Shown here one piece after another: positions 23,938-33,610 of a DNA stretch of 64,000 nucleotides (positions are counted from its first letter, which is position 1; every line of letters starts with the position of its first letter). The stretch is from Ovis canadensis (lineage: Eukaryota > Chordata > Mammalia > Artiodactyla > Bovidae): assembly GCF_042477335.2 (NCBI RefSeq), contig NC_091246.1:251848501-251912500 (forward strand), written 5' to 3'. The notes under the pieces were generated by a model. The model searched no databases. It was not told the DNA's origin and was given only the letters and a program-made list of their open reading frames with translations. Both the position numbers and the translations under genes were made by a program.

Positions 23938-23980
23938 CAGTCGGACACAACTGAGCGACTGAACTGAACTGAACTGAGCA
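23938..23980 (+). mobile_element. BovB tail-only fragment
   Basis: Consists of the BovB terminus alone ('actgagcgactgaactgaac'). It is an inverted partner of the tail piece at 22543. Confidence 0.65.
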
Positions 23981-25660
23981 TTAGCTGTCTGGACTGCTTG
24001 CTTGGTGCCCTGCAGTCAACGATGCTCTTTACTTCACTGTGACCGGAAGTCAGTAGACTGGCTTTTCTGGGCAAGCGGACTCAAGTTTGGTTCTGTAACA
24101 CTCTCACCACCGTGTTTCACGCATGAGAAAATGGAAGAGGTGGAGCTGAGCAGCTTTCTCCGGGTGCAGCAGGTGGAACACCAGGGAGGCAGCCTGGGCT
24201 TGGGTCCCACCTCCAGCCTCTTGGTCTCCCTGTGATGCTACATAACCGGTGTGGCAGTCACCATAATGGCATTTTATTGCAGGTGTGTTGCGTGCAGAGT
24301 GTTGTGTGTATGTGGTCTCTAAACCCCACGGCCATCAGAGGAGAGAGGGCCGGTTGCCTCCACATTGTCCACGTTCTGCAAATGAGGAAAGCAAGGCTCT
24401 TGAGGTCAAGTGATTTGCCCAGGGTCCCAAGCTGGTAGGAGAAGAAGCCACAGTGTGAATGCGTTCCCTTTGAACTGTGCCCTGGGACCTCTGGGGATGT
24501 CTGGGACAGCAGATTTTGAAGACTTTTGGCAGCATCTATCAAGTCTTCTCTCCCACTAGGGCAAAGACCTCTGGAATCAGCAGAAGTCCTGGCTACTTTT
24601 GCTTCTGCCCAATTGAGATGAACTCAGGGGGAAGCTGGGGCTCAGAAGGGTAACCACAGACCTAGAAGAGTGCACAGGAAGGTCCCACGTTGGTAACAGC
24701 AAAGAGGTAAAGAGCATGTGCCTATAGAGCACGCCTAGGGGAGGCAGCCAGCAGTTGCCGGAGAGATTTCATGTGTGTGCTGCTGAGTATTTTGCGTGCA
24801 GATGGCTTTTCCATTATGAGATGATCAGTTAATGACTGAGTCTAGGAATAAAGGAAAACTAGATTTTAAAGAGACAGAGAAGAGGGAGAGGGAGATCGCC
24901 CAGCAGTGACTTGGCTTCTTTTGTGTAGACCCGTCAGCTCGCAGCAAAGAGGTCAGCCTGTGCTCTATGCTCTTGAACAGCCGTCTGACAGGCACCGAAG
25001 AAGCCCAGTTTCTGCGCTCGTGGGCTCTCCAGCAAACCTCAGAAGGTTACTGGTAGAGCATTGTAGCAGACTATCCATTTGTAATGCCAAGCATGTCTTG
25101 CCATCAGCACCTCCACCCTAGCTGGGCTGGGTCCAGGCCATTCTCCTCATTAGGAGTCCCACCTTAAACTGGGGACGACCTTCTGCAGGGCAAGTTGGCA
25201 ACACATGTCAGTTGCCTTCAAGTTGTATGTGTGGTTTGACTCGGCAAGCCCGCTTCGGGAGCATACCCTGTAGAAACAATCCTGGGCAGGGACGAGGTTT
25301 CATCTCAAAGACTTCTTTCACTGTCCTGCTGTGTGGTCTAGAATAGTATGATATTAGAAATAACCCATACGCCCAACAATAGGGGATTCTTTAAATGAAT
25401 GGCATACAAGGCTACCTTTCAAAATTTTCTGCAAGAGATGGTTTAACAACACACAAATATGTTTAGGTTATTTTAGTAAATGAAAAGACAGACTACAAAG
25501 TACAACCTGTAGTGTTTACCTAAATTGGTCAGGGAAAAGTGTGGAAAGATATATACAGAGAGTAATAGAACCAGGATAACATTGACACCAAGATGGTAAT
25601 GATGGAACAACTTAAGTGCCCATCAACGGATGAGTGCGTAAAGAAGACATCGTTCATATG

Positions 25661-25692
25661 TGTGTGAGTGTGTGTGTGTGTGTGTGTGTGTA
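25661..25692. repeat. (TG)n microsatellite
   Basis: The unit 2 counterpart near 54720-54758 is 6 bp longer, which accounts for the change in shift from 29061 to 29067. Confidence 0.9.
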
Positions 25693-26260
25693 TAAATATC
25701 TTAAAATAGAGAGTAGAATGGTGGTTATGAGGAAGTGCGGGAGGGGGAGAGCTAAGACAAATATTGTATAAGTGTACGCACTTGCAACAAGTAGTAAATA
25801 GGTCCTACACAGTAGAGTGAATATTGACAACAATGTTGTGTTATAATCACCAAACTTGCCGAGAGACTGGATCTTCATTATTCCAACCACAAAGAGAAAT
25901 TGTAATTACATGACGTGATAGAAATGCTAATTATTGCTGCACTAACACTCAGATCATGATATATAAATGTATCAAATCAATATATTGTCCCCTTAAATTG
26001 ACACAGTTGTATGTCAATTTCATTGAAAAAATTAGTGGTGATGAATGGATTCACAAAGGATTTTAAATTGCTTCTAGTTGTTCAAGCTCTCCAAATCTTC
26101 TATGCCAATCATGCAATCAAAACCACTTTTAAAAGCTATTAAAAACAGGAATAATAAAAATCCGCATTGCCAGAAAAGAGGAAACACAAAGCGCCTGGGT
26201 GACCTCCGGCAGGGCTGAAGCTGGGAGGGGGGAGTGAGCTCGGCAGGCAGGGCCATCTGA

Positions 26261-26265
26261 TATAA
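26261..26265 (+). promoter_or_regulatory. TATA-like element of gene B
   Basis: TATAA in the context 'ctgatataaggggctgctgg', 65 bp before the start codon. Transcription would start at about 26290, leaving a short 5' UTR. The same element is at 55328 in gene C. Inference from position and sequence. Confidence 0.55.
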
Positions 26266-26325
26266 GGGGCTGCTGGCTCGCAAGGGGCCTTCCAGTCGCT
26301 GCCTCCACTGCTCTGTGCTGGGGTC

Positions 26326-26365
26326 ATGGGCCTCTCCCTGCTCTGCGTGCTGCTGGTCTTTGCTG
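26326..26365 (+). CDS. PLA2G2D: Gene B coding exon 1 (signal peptide)
   Basis: 40 bp encoding the hydrophobic N-terminus [13 protein letters not shown] plus one base of Gly14. The donor is 'G|gtgagt'. Confidence 0.9.
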
Positions 26366-29300
26366 GTGAGTGGGGACAGCACCCACAGCCAGGGAGGCGG
26401 GGAGGGAGGCTGGGGTGCCCTGTACCTCTTTCCTAAACTGAGCTGCTGTGCTGATCATCCCGGACCCGGTCCCCCAGTCCCCCACTATTCGGCCCCCTGC
26501 AGGAGTCATCAGTGGCTCAATCCCCTGGAACAGTGGCTTCAGCCAGAGGGCTGTGGGCGGCCAAGCTGGGTGGCAGGCAGAGGCGGGAAACTAGACGTTC
26601 ACAAACTGGGCTCCAGCTGAACTGACGTCTGTGGTACTTCGGACACAAACTACGGAAATGGATCTGCCCTCCTGTGTCCCTCTGAGCAGATAATAGTGAT
26701 CTCTCACATATGCACACCTCTCCACACTTTCAGGGGCCTTTCCTGGTGGCTCAGTCAGTAAAGAATCCGCCTGCAGTGCAAGAGACCCAGGTTCCCTCCC
26801 TGGGTTGGCAAGATCCCCTGGAGAAGAAAATGGCAATCCACTCCAGTATCCTTGCCTGGGAAATCCCGTGGACAGCGGAGCCTAGCAGGCTAGAGTCTGT
26901 GGGGTCGAGAAGTTGAACATGGCTTAGCGACAAACCACCATCTTTTCAGAACCCTTCAGCTCCCTTGACCCTGGGGGTTCTGTTGTCCATTGGGAAATGG
27001 TGAAGTTTCCACCTGATCTTTAACAGATCAAATGTTGCAAATCTGGGTGCTAGCAAACTGGAGTGTTTACTTGTTGATCCATCTCAGAATATGTGGTCTG
27101 AGAAAGCACTTGCATTTCGTTTTTAACGTGCTTTATGTTATTTTTGGGACTCCCAAATTCCCGAGAGGAGCACACCACCAGGGTTACGGTGAAAACCACT
27201 AGGAAAGCTGCAATCAACTGCAGAAATTCATCTCTCAGATGCAAAGAGGCAATACAGTGTAGAGATGAAATACACAGATTAACCTGCATTCAGATGCTGG
27301 CCCATCAGCTTCCGGTGCTATGACCGTGGCCAAGTCCCCCTACCCGTCTATACCTCATCTGTAAAGTGGGCACAATAACATCCTCTTCACTGGGTTGTTA
27401 GAAGGGCTCTAATGAGAAAATATGTACAAAACCCCTAGCAAGGGTGAGGAACAGTTAGCGAGCAGTAACTTAACACAAAGCGCATGCCTGAGTTAGTGGT
27501 GATGTTGTCCCTGCCACTGTCGCTAACCCTTGGGAGAAGGGGCTCCATCCCTCTCAGCGACAGCTGAGGATGGAAAAAGCAACCGAGGCAGGAATCACTG
27601 TTAAGCTAAGTCAGTGTCCCGAAGCCCTCTTGACCACAAGTTGAGCTCCTCGATTCCCCAGGGCTGGGTTGACCTCAATGTAAAACTGTAAGAAATAAGA
27701 CCACAAAAAGCACCCCGAATCAAAGCTGAATTTGTTTGCTTGGCGAGGAACAGCTACAGAATTCAGGTGTGAAGTTGTGTGTCTACTTCTAAGCTGAAAT
27801 AGAAAGGTCTAAACTTGGGGTGCACAAGTAGATGGAGGTTCAGCAAAAAGGTGAGATTCCAAATTCAGATCCCTGGCTGGCCTATTGGGTGGACATTAAC
27901 TCTCGGCCGTGGTCTGTTTCTAGGGCCTTATCACCAAATCTGGGGTTCCAGGGGGCTTGAGGTCATTCCTCAGCACAGTCACAATTAAGGTTTCTCTGTA
28001 GCATCTGTACAGCTAGAGCCACCGTGGCAAACAAGAGTGGCAGCATGGGCTTCCACACACTGGGGACACGACCTACCTGCAAGTCCCAGCCTCTACCAGC
28101 TGATGTTTAGCTGCAGCCCTGGTGGCTCAGACAGTAAAGAATCTGCCTGAAATGGACCCAGATTCGATCCCTGGGTCGGGCAGATCCCCTGGAGAACAGA
28201 ATGGCTATCCAGGCCCGTATCCTTGCCTGGAGAATCCCATGGACAGAGGAACCAGGCAGGCTACCGTCCATGGGGTCGCAAAGAGTCAGGCACCACTGAG
28301 TAACTATCCCTTTCTTCGCAAGGCAAGCACCCTGCTTCTGATGGCACCCCTGCCCACTGCATGAGTTCATCCCAGACCCAGCTGTCCCTAGTGTAGGGCT
28401 CTCCCCTGGTTACTACTCACTTTATTTGAGTGTAGAGCTTCCATTATAACACCGTTTACTTGAGGGTCGGGGGCGGGGGGAGCTTCCACAACTGGGGTCA
28501 CCCGAAGGGGCCTCCCCAGCCCAGTCTCTCTGCGATTCTGGGCTCCATCTGTGTTCCTGAGTCATCCCCGAGGTTGCACACAGGTACATCCAGTCCCGTT
28601 TGCATCTCATCTCTTTCTCCCAAATTCTTCCATGAATTCATTGGCTTAATATATTTTATTTCTCCTAACTGAATATAATGCATTCCTCTCTCCCAATGAA
28701 GTGAATTCCCCTTATGATCAATTCTCACCAGCAGATATTATGACTGAAGTGAAAAATATTCATGAAAAACATTGATTTCTAAATCACACTCCTTTCCGGA
28801 AGAGCCATGCATATTTTTTTAAAGGGCTTTTTTTAATGATTGTATTTATTTTATTTTATTGCTGGCTGTGCTGGGTCTCCGTTGCTGGGTGAGGTTTCTC
28901 TCTGTTAGCGGTGTATGGCCTTCTCAGCACGGGGACTCTCTTGTATTGGAGGGAAAGTTCTAGGGGGCGTGGGTTTCAGTAGTTGCGGCACGTGGGCTCT
29001 GTAGTTGTGGCTCCTGGGCGTGATAGCTGTGGCGCATGGGCTTAGCTGCTCCTTGGCACGCGGGAACTTCCTGGACCAGGGACTGAACCTGTGTCTCCTG
29101 CACTGGCGGGCGGATTCTTTACCACTGAGCCACCAGGAAAACCCCCACGCATACTGTTAACGTGTGGATTCTCTATGGGCTGTGGTGGGAGTCGGGGGTG
29201 GTGGGGGGAGTGTCTTCCTACTATCGAATGTGAACCCAGAGACAGAGAGCAGAGCCAGGCTGCCCTGGGTTAGCATCCTGCTCCTCTGGTTACCAGCTAC

Positions 29301-32300
29301 TATGACCTGGAGCAAGTTACTGAAGGTCAGTGTGCTCATCCCTAAAATGGAGATTAAAAACAGCATTTATGGTTCCGATATTGGTTTCTTAGTTTTCATA
29401 CATGCACCATGATGAGAGGATACTGAATGGGGAGGTGTATGAGACCTCTTTGTATGACCTTGGCACCTTTTCTCTACATCAAGAATAAACCAAAATAAAA
29501 AGATTGTTTTAAAACAGAGTATCTCATGGAAAGGGAGGAGTCAATGGGTCTCTACATGAAAAGATCCTTGGTAATCAGTTACCAATTCTCATTATGCTTC
29601 CAATAGCCACAGCATTTGTGGTTACTTTATTATCCAAGGTCACTGTTTTGGCCCAGGCAGAGCAGAGGTGCCAGGCCTGTAGCCCACTGGACACCCCTGA
29701 GATTCACTTCCTCTCCCTGTGGCTGGGCTCCTTGGCAGGTGTGGCTCCAGCTGAGGGCAACATGCTGGACCTGAACAAGATGGTCAGACAAGTGACGGGG
29801 AAGACCCCCATCTTCTTCTATTCGTCCTACGGCTGCTACTGCGGAATTGGTGGCCAGGGCCAACCCAGAGATGCCACAGACTGGTAATTCCTCCCAACCA
29901 CGCTCTGCCTCTCCCCAGGGACCCTCCTCTCTCGTCTCCTGTTTCCTCTCCACCCATTTATTCATCTGGTACCATGTGCTGTTGTAGCCTAGGCTGAAGG
30001 AGTTTGGGCATTACCTTGCCAGCACGTGAAATGAGCACAGCTGTACAGTAGTTGGAACATTCTTTGGCATTGCCTTTCTTTGGGGTCAGAATGGAACCTG
30101 ACCTTTTCAGTCCTGTGGCCACTGCTGTTTTCCAAATTTCCCTGGCTTATTGAGTGTAGCACTTTTACAGCATCATCTTTTAGGATTTGAAAGAGCTCAA
30201 CTGGAATTCCATCACTTCCAATAGCTTTCTTCCTAGTAATGCTTCCTAAGGCCTACTTGACTTCACCCAACAGGATGTCTGGCTGTTGGTGAGTGACCAC
30301 ACTATGGTGGTTATCCAGGTTATTAAGTCCTTTTTTGTATAGTTCTTCTGTGTATTCTTGACACGTCTTCTTAATCTCTTCCACTTGTTAGGTCTATACC
30401 ATTTCTGTCCTTTACTGTGCATGAAATATCCCCCTGGTAGCTCCAGTTTTGTTGACGAGATCTCTAGTCCTTCCCATTCTACTGTCTCCCTCTATATCTT
30501 TGCATTGATCAGTGAGGAAGGCTTTCTTATCTCTCCTTGCTCTTCTCTGGAACTCTGCATTGGTTTGGATATCTCTTTCCCTTTCTCTTCTGTCTTTCGC
30601 TTCTCTTCTTTTCTCAGCTATTTCTAAGGTATTCTCAGACAACTGTTTTACTTTCTTAGGTATCTTTTTCTTTGGGATGATTTTGGTTACCACCTCCTGG
30701 ACAATGTTCCAAACCTCAGTCCATAAGTTGTTCTTCAAGGCACTCTGTCTATCAGATCTAATCCCTTGAATCTATTAATTATAATCACCTCCACTGTATA
30801 ATCATAAAGGATTTGATTTAGGTCTTACCTGAATGGTCTCATGTTTTTCCCTGCTAGGAACTCTGCTGAGCTCTGATCCAGCCTCAGCCCTTCTGGAGGG
30901 TTCCCCAGAGTTTCTGAAGTCTGCCTTGCACTATCCACCCCAAACTAGTTAGAAGAGCCACAAACACTTCCCATTGCCATTGAACATTGTTGTTTTTTTT
31001 TTAAGTCCAACTTCTTTTTGCCATGGTCTCACTTGGTTTTCATAGCAACCCAGGGATCTGCCAGAGGAGGGATGAGAGCCAGCCTGGCCCGAGGTCAGCA
31101 CCCTCACCCACCACATACAGGCTGTATGATCCTGGGCCAGTGGCCTGACCGCCCAGAGCCTCAGTTTCCTCATTTGTGAAATGAGGATAATGCTAGTACC
31201 TCTATCCTGGAGCGCCCAAAAGGATTAAGAGAGAATTCCTAGGTAGAGCAGGTGCCTGGTACATAGGAGGGAATCTTCCTTCATAGGTCAGACAGTAAAG
31301 AATCTGCCTGCAGTGCAGGAGACCTGGGTTCGATCCCTGGGTCAGGAAGATCCCCTGGAGAAGAAAATGGCAAGCCACTCTAGTATTCTTGCCTGGAGAG
31401 TCACATGGACAGAGGAGCCTGGCAGGCTACAGTCCATGGGGTCACAAGAGTCAGACACGACTTAGAGACTAAACCACCACCTGGTACACAGGAAGCACTC
31501 GAGAACTTTTAGCTGGAAAGAAGACTAGACCCTCCAGGCCTTGACTTCCGAGGCGGACACGCAGTTTCTTCTCTGGGGCAGGGGCAACCTGAGACTCAAG
31601 CCAGCCAAGGACTCACCCTCCTCCTGTCCTCTCCTGCCAGGTGCTGCCACGAACACGACTGCTGCTACCGTCACCTCAAATCTGACAAATGTGACATCAT
31701 CTTCAACCACTACCACTACACCTTTTTCCGGGGGAACGTCCAGTGTTGTGAGTGCCTGGGCCTCAGGGTTGGAGTAGGAGGCTGAGCCAAGGAGCTAGAG
31801 CACGCATTGCTTTTGTATGCTGTGTGACAAAGCACAAGCTGCTCAGCCTCTCTGTTTTTCTCATATGTCCACTGGCAATATCTGGGCTGTGAAGGAGAGG
31901 CAGCAACAGGGGCAGGAGGACGGAGAGGTCCCATAGAGAATTTGACCCCTTTAGGATCTGGAAGGATGCCAGACCTCAGCTTAGATCCCAGACCCACCAC
32001 TGACCAGCTGTGTGACCTTGAGCTCTTTGCTGAACTTCTCTGAACCTCAGGATCCTCGTCTGGAAACTCAGGATGATAACAGCATTCTCCTGCATAAAGT
32101 TCATTCAGAAACTTAAATAAGAGGAGACATAAGGTGCCCTGCAGATGCATGCTTGATAAATAGTCCAGCTACCGAGGTTAGTGTTTATTATTTCATCGTC
32201 ATGAGTTTTAGAGCAGCCCAGATAGGAGGCAGGTCCACCCTGGTGATCATTTTCTTCTTGTTCCTGGTCACTAAGTCACATCTTACTGTTTGCAACCCCA

Positions 32301-33610
32301 TGATGTGTGACCCGCTCGTCTGCTCTGTCCATGGGATTTCCCAGGCAAAAATCTGGAGCACGTTACCGTTTCCTTGCTTGGAGATCTTCCTGACCCAGGA
32401 CTTGAGCCCATGTCTCCTGCTTAGCAGGCAAATTCTGAGCCACCTGGGAAGCCCTGATCTCCATTTTACTGACAAGAAAACTGAAACTAAAGTGAACTGT
32501 TTGCTCAGAGTCACACATCTACAAATGAGTAGCCTGGGCTGTAACCCAGGACGCCAAGCCCCAGGGTCCACACATGGAAAAAGGTGGCAAGTTCCAGGAC
32601 TGGATGGTGAATGGGCTCACCAGCTGTCCCTGTTAACTGAGAATAGTGGCAACAACTGTAATGGCCAACATTTATTGACCACTTACTATGTGCTAAAAGT
32701 TTTGACTTCTTATTTTAATCTGAATATATATGTATACATATTCTTTTCCCTTACAGATTATTACAAAATATTGAGCAGAGTTCCCCATGCTATACAGTAG
32801 GTCCGGCTCTCTTGTCCCCATTTGACAGATGGTGAAACTGAAGCACCATTGTCCATCTTTCATCAGAGTCTTTGCACATGCTGTTCCTTCTGCCAGGAAC
32901 GGCCCCTCTCCTCCACCCTGGCTTTCCAGAGTAGGACCAACAGCTCACTCTTCTGATCTCAGCTCAAACGGCTTTTGACATTCAGTCAGTCCCATTGGTT
33001 ACCAGCTCAGAGCCCCTGCCTCGTGCCTGACTCCTGGGTAAGCACGGTTGCACTCACTTCTGTGAAGGGCAGGGAGGCCTGGCACGCTGCCATCCATGGG
33101 GTCACAGAGAGTCAGACACGACTGAGCGACCGAACACCAACCACCACACACTTCTCCGACACTGCCCCCCATCCCGGGGAGTGTGAGCTCGGGCGTCCGT
33201 TCTGTGCTCCTCTCCCCCCGGGACTGTCGAGGGACAGGTGCTCAGCTGTTTACTGAACGGGTGAATGAACGAAGGAGCAATGGCACACAGGGAGGTCACA
33301 CCCCTGCCCAAGGGCACAGAGCCAGAGTCCAGGGAGCTGGGAAGGGCACCAAAGGCTGGACAAGGGCTGAGCTGCCTTCAGTGGCTCCCCTCCAGGGGGG
33401 CAACCCACCCTACCACGGGAAGGGGCAGACCACTTAAGTGCCCTCCTCCACCCCCTCGCAGCCACCAAGGGGAGCTGGTGTCAGCAGCAGCTGTGCGCCT
33501 GTGACAAGACGTTGGCCTTCTGCCTGCAGCGGAACCTGAACACCTACAAGAATCACCTGCGTTATCTGTCCAGATGCGAGGGCGAGATCCCCAAGTGCCA
33601 CACCCTCTAG
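26326..33610 (+). CDS. PLA2G2D: Gene B: complete secreted group II phospholipase A2, PLA2G2D-like (4 coding exons)
   Basis: Join 26326-26365, 29739-29883, 31641-31747 and 33462-33610; 441 bp, 146 aa. All introns are GT-AG, in phases 1, 2 and 1, as in group II PLA2 genes. Residues 1-20 are a signal peptide (M-G-L-S-L-L-C..., cleavage after A-E-G). The calcium loop is Y44-G-C-Y-C-G-I-G-G. The C-C-H-E-H-D-C-C-Y motif places catalytic His67 and Asp68, and the second Asp is Asp112. The mature chain of 126 aa has 14 cysteines, the group II number. Known role of the family: Ca2+-dependent hydrolysis of sn-2 ester bonds in extracellular phospholipids; IID in other mammals acts in lymphoid tissue. Start chosen because it gives the signal peptide, 65 bp after a TATA box. 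Exon 3 is strongly diverged from gene C. Intron 3 lacks the BovB found in genes A and C. Confidence 0.93.
26733..26940 (+). mobile_element. Bov-tA SINE in intron 1 of gene B
   Basis: Full SINE ('cctggtggctcagtcagtaa' to 'atggcttagcgac'). The rest of intron 1 up to 28111 (26941-28111) is unique, with no recognised element. Confidence 0.88.
28112..28312 (+). mobile_element. Bov-tA SINE in intron 1 of gene B
   Basis: 'ccctggtggctcagacagta' to 'gtcaggcaccactgagtaac'. 28313-28824 after it is unique intron; unit 2 shows a small cluster of differences in a G-run near 57538. Confidence 0.88.
28825..29147 (-). mobile_element. CHR-type tRNA SINE in intron 1 of gene B
   Basis: Reverse complement with a T-rich head, 'gcagttgcggcacgtgggct'-like core and terminal 'gagccaccaggaaaacccc'. 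Confidence 0.8.
29240..29360 (+). mobile_element. MIR SINE
   Basis: MIR core with 'tatgacctggagcaagttac' and 'tcatccctaaaatggag'. 29361-29738 after it is unique intron up to exon 2. Confidence 0.65.
29739..29883 (+). CDS. PLA2G2D: Gene B coding exon 2 (end of signal peptide, calcium loop)
   Basis: 145 bp from acceptor 'cttggcag|GT' to donor 'TG|gtaatt', which is a weak donor. It encodes Gly14 to Trp62, including the mature N-terminus N-M-L-D-L-N-K and the calcium-binding loop. One replacement against gene C (Asn21 to Asp). Confidence 0.92.
29985..30858 (-). mobile_element. Old internal BovB fragment in intron 2 of gene B
   Basis: BovB interior without 3' or 5' ends and more diverged than the other copies. 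It begins about 100 bp after exon 2. Decayed N-terminal RT-side coding is visible at 30738-30412. Confidence 0.85.
31080..31265 (+). mobile_element. MIR SINE in intron 2 of gene B
   Basis: 'gtatgatcctgggccagtgg' and 'cagtttcctcatttgtgaaa' are MIR hallmarks. 30859-31079 is unique intron. Confidence 0.75.
31276..31482 (+). mobile_element. Bov-tA SINE in intron 2 of gene B
   Basis: Full SINE 150 bp before exon 3. Differences from unit 2 become frequent inside this element (five in the first 60 bp), marking the edge of the near-identical block. Confidence 0.9.
31641..31747 (+). CDS. PLA2G2D: Gene B coding exon 3 (catalytic His-Asp and hypervariable segment)
   Basis: 107 bp, acceptor 'tgccag|G', donor 'T|gtgagt'. 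It encodes residues 63-97: C-C-H-E-H-D-C-C-Y, then the variable segment 72-87 (R-H-L-K-S-D-K-C-D-I-I-F-N-H-Y-H), then Y-T-F-F-R-G-N-V-Q-C. Bases 31668-31716 differ from gene C at 18 positions; the first 27 bp are identical, and the last 31 bp differ only at 31737. Cys79 and all other cysteines are kept. Confidence 0.92.
31965..32110 (+). mobile_element. MIR SINE in intron 3 of gene B
   Basis: 'ccagctgtgtgaccttgagc' and 'cctcaggatcctcgtctgg'. From about 32007 the sequence is roughly 10% different from gene C. Confidence 0.65.
32165..32185. other. Empty BovB insertion site in intron 3 of gene B
   Basis: 'cagctaccgaggttagtgtt' is continuous here. In gene C BovB begins right after ACCAAGGTT (61231-61239), and in gene A it ends right before ACCGAGGTT (3065-3073). 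Confidence 0.88.
32260..32457 (-). mobile_element. Bov-tA SINE in intron 3 of gene B
   Basis: Counterpart of 3160-3357, diverged by several percent. 32458-33461 holds a MIR piece, a short AT/TG tract, an L1-like fragment and unique intron. Confidence 0.82.
33462..33610 (+). CDS. PLA2G2D: Gene B coding exon 4 (C-terminal)
   Basis: 149 bp from 'ctcgcag|CC' to TAG at 33608. Encodes residues 98-146, including Q-L-C-A-C-D-K with Asp112 and the group II tail ending C-H-T-L. Seven substitutions against exon 4 of gene A. Confidence 0.92.

Larger units (their letters stand above)
23258..26260. other. Intergenic DNA upstream of gene B
   Basis: Mostly unique. It holds MIR-like pieces at about 23350-23440 and 24360-24430 ('caaatgaggaaagcaaggct'), a 43-bp BovB tail at 23938-23980, a (TG)n tract at 25661-25692 and AT-rich, L1-like remnants to about 26060. 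No gene is supported. Confidence 0.55.
4548..31270. repeat. Segmental duplication, block 1
   Basis: This block matches 33611-60337 almost base for base. The shift is +29063 up to about 10510, +29061 to about 25690 and +29067 after that. The steps are a 2-bp deletion near 39572 and a longer (TG)n near 54740. The left edge is sharp: the last A/B difference is at 4542, and the next one I see is at 4917. The right edge lies in the SINE upstream of exon 3, where differences start to cluster. It holds the whole intergenic region between two PLA2 genes plus exons 1-2 of gene B. Confidence 0.95.

Noticed and set aside
29594-29887. 97-codon open frame across intron 1 and exon 2 of gene B (also 58661-58954)
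   Set aside because: Only 29739-29883 is exon. The upstream part is intron read-through before a good acceptor, and a proper signal peptide comes from exon 1 instead.
31541-31777. 78-codon Ser/Thr-rich frame over exon 3
   Set aside because: It is a shifted reading frame of PLA2 exon 3. The correct frame gives the C-C-H-E-H-D-C-C-Y catalytic motif and fits the splice phases.
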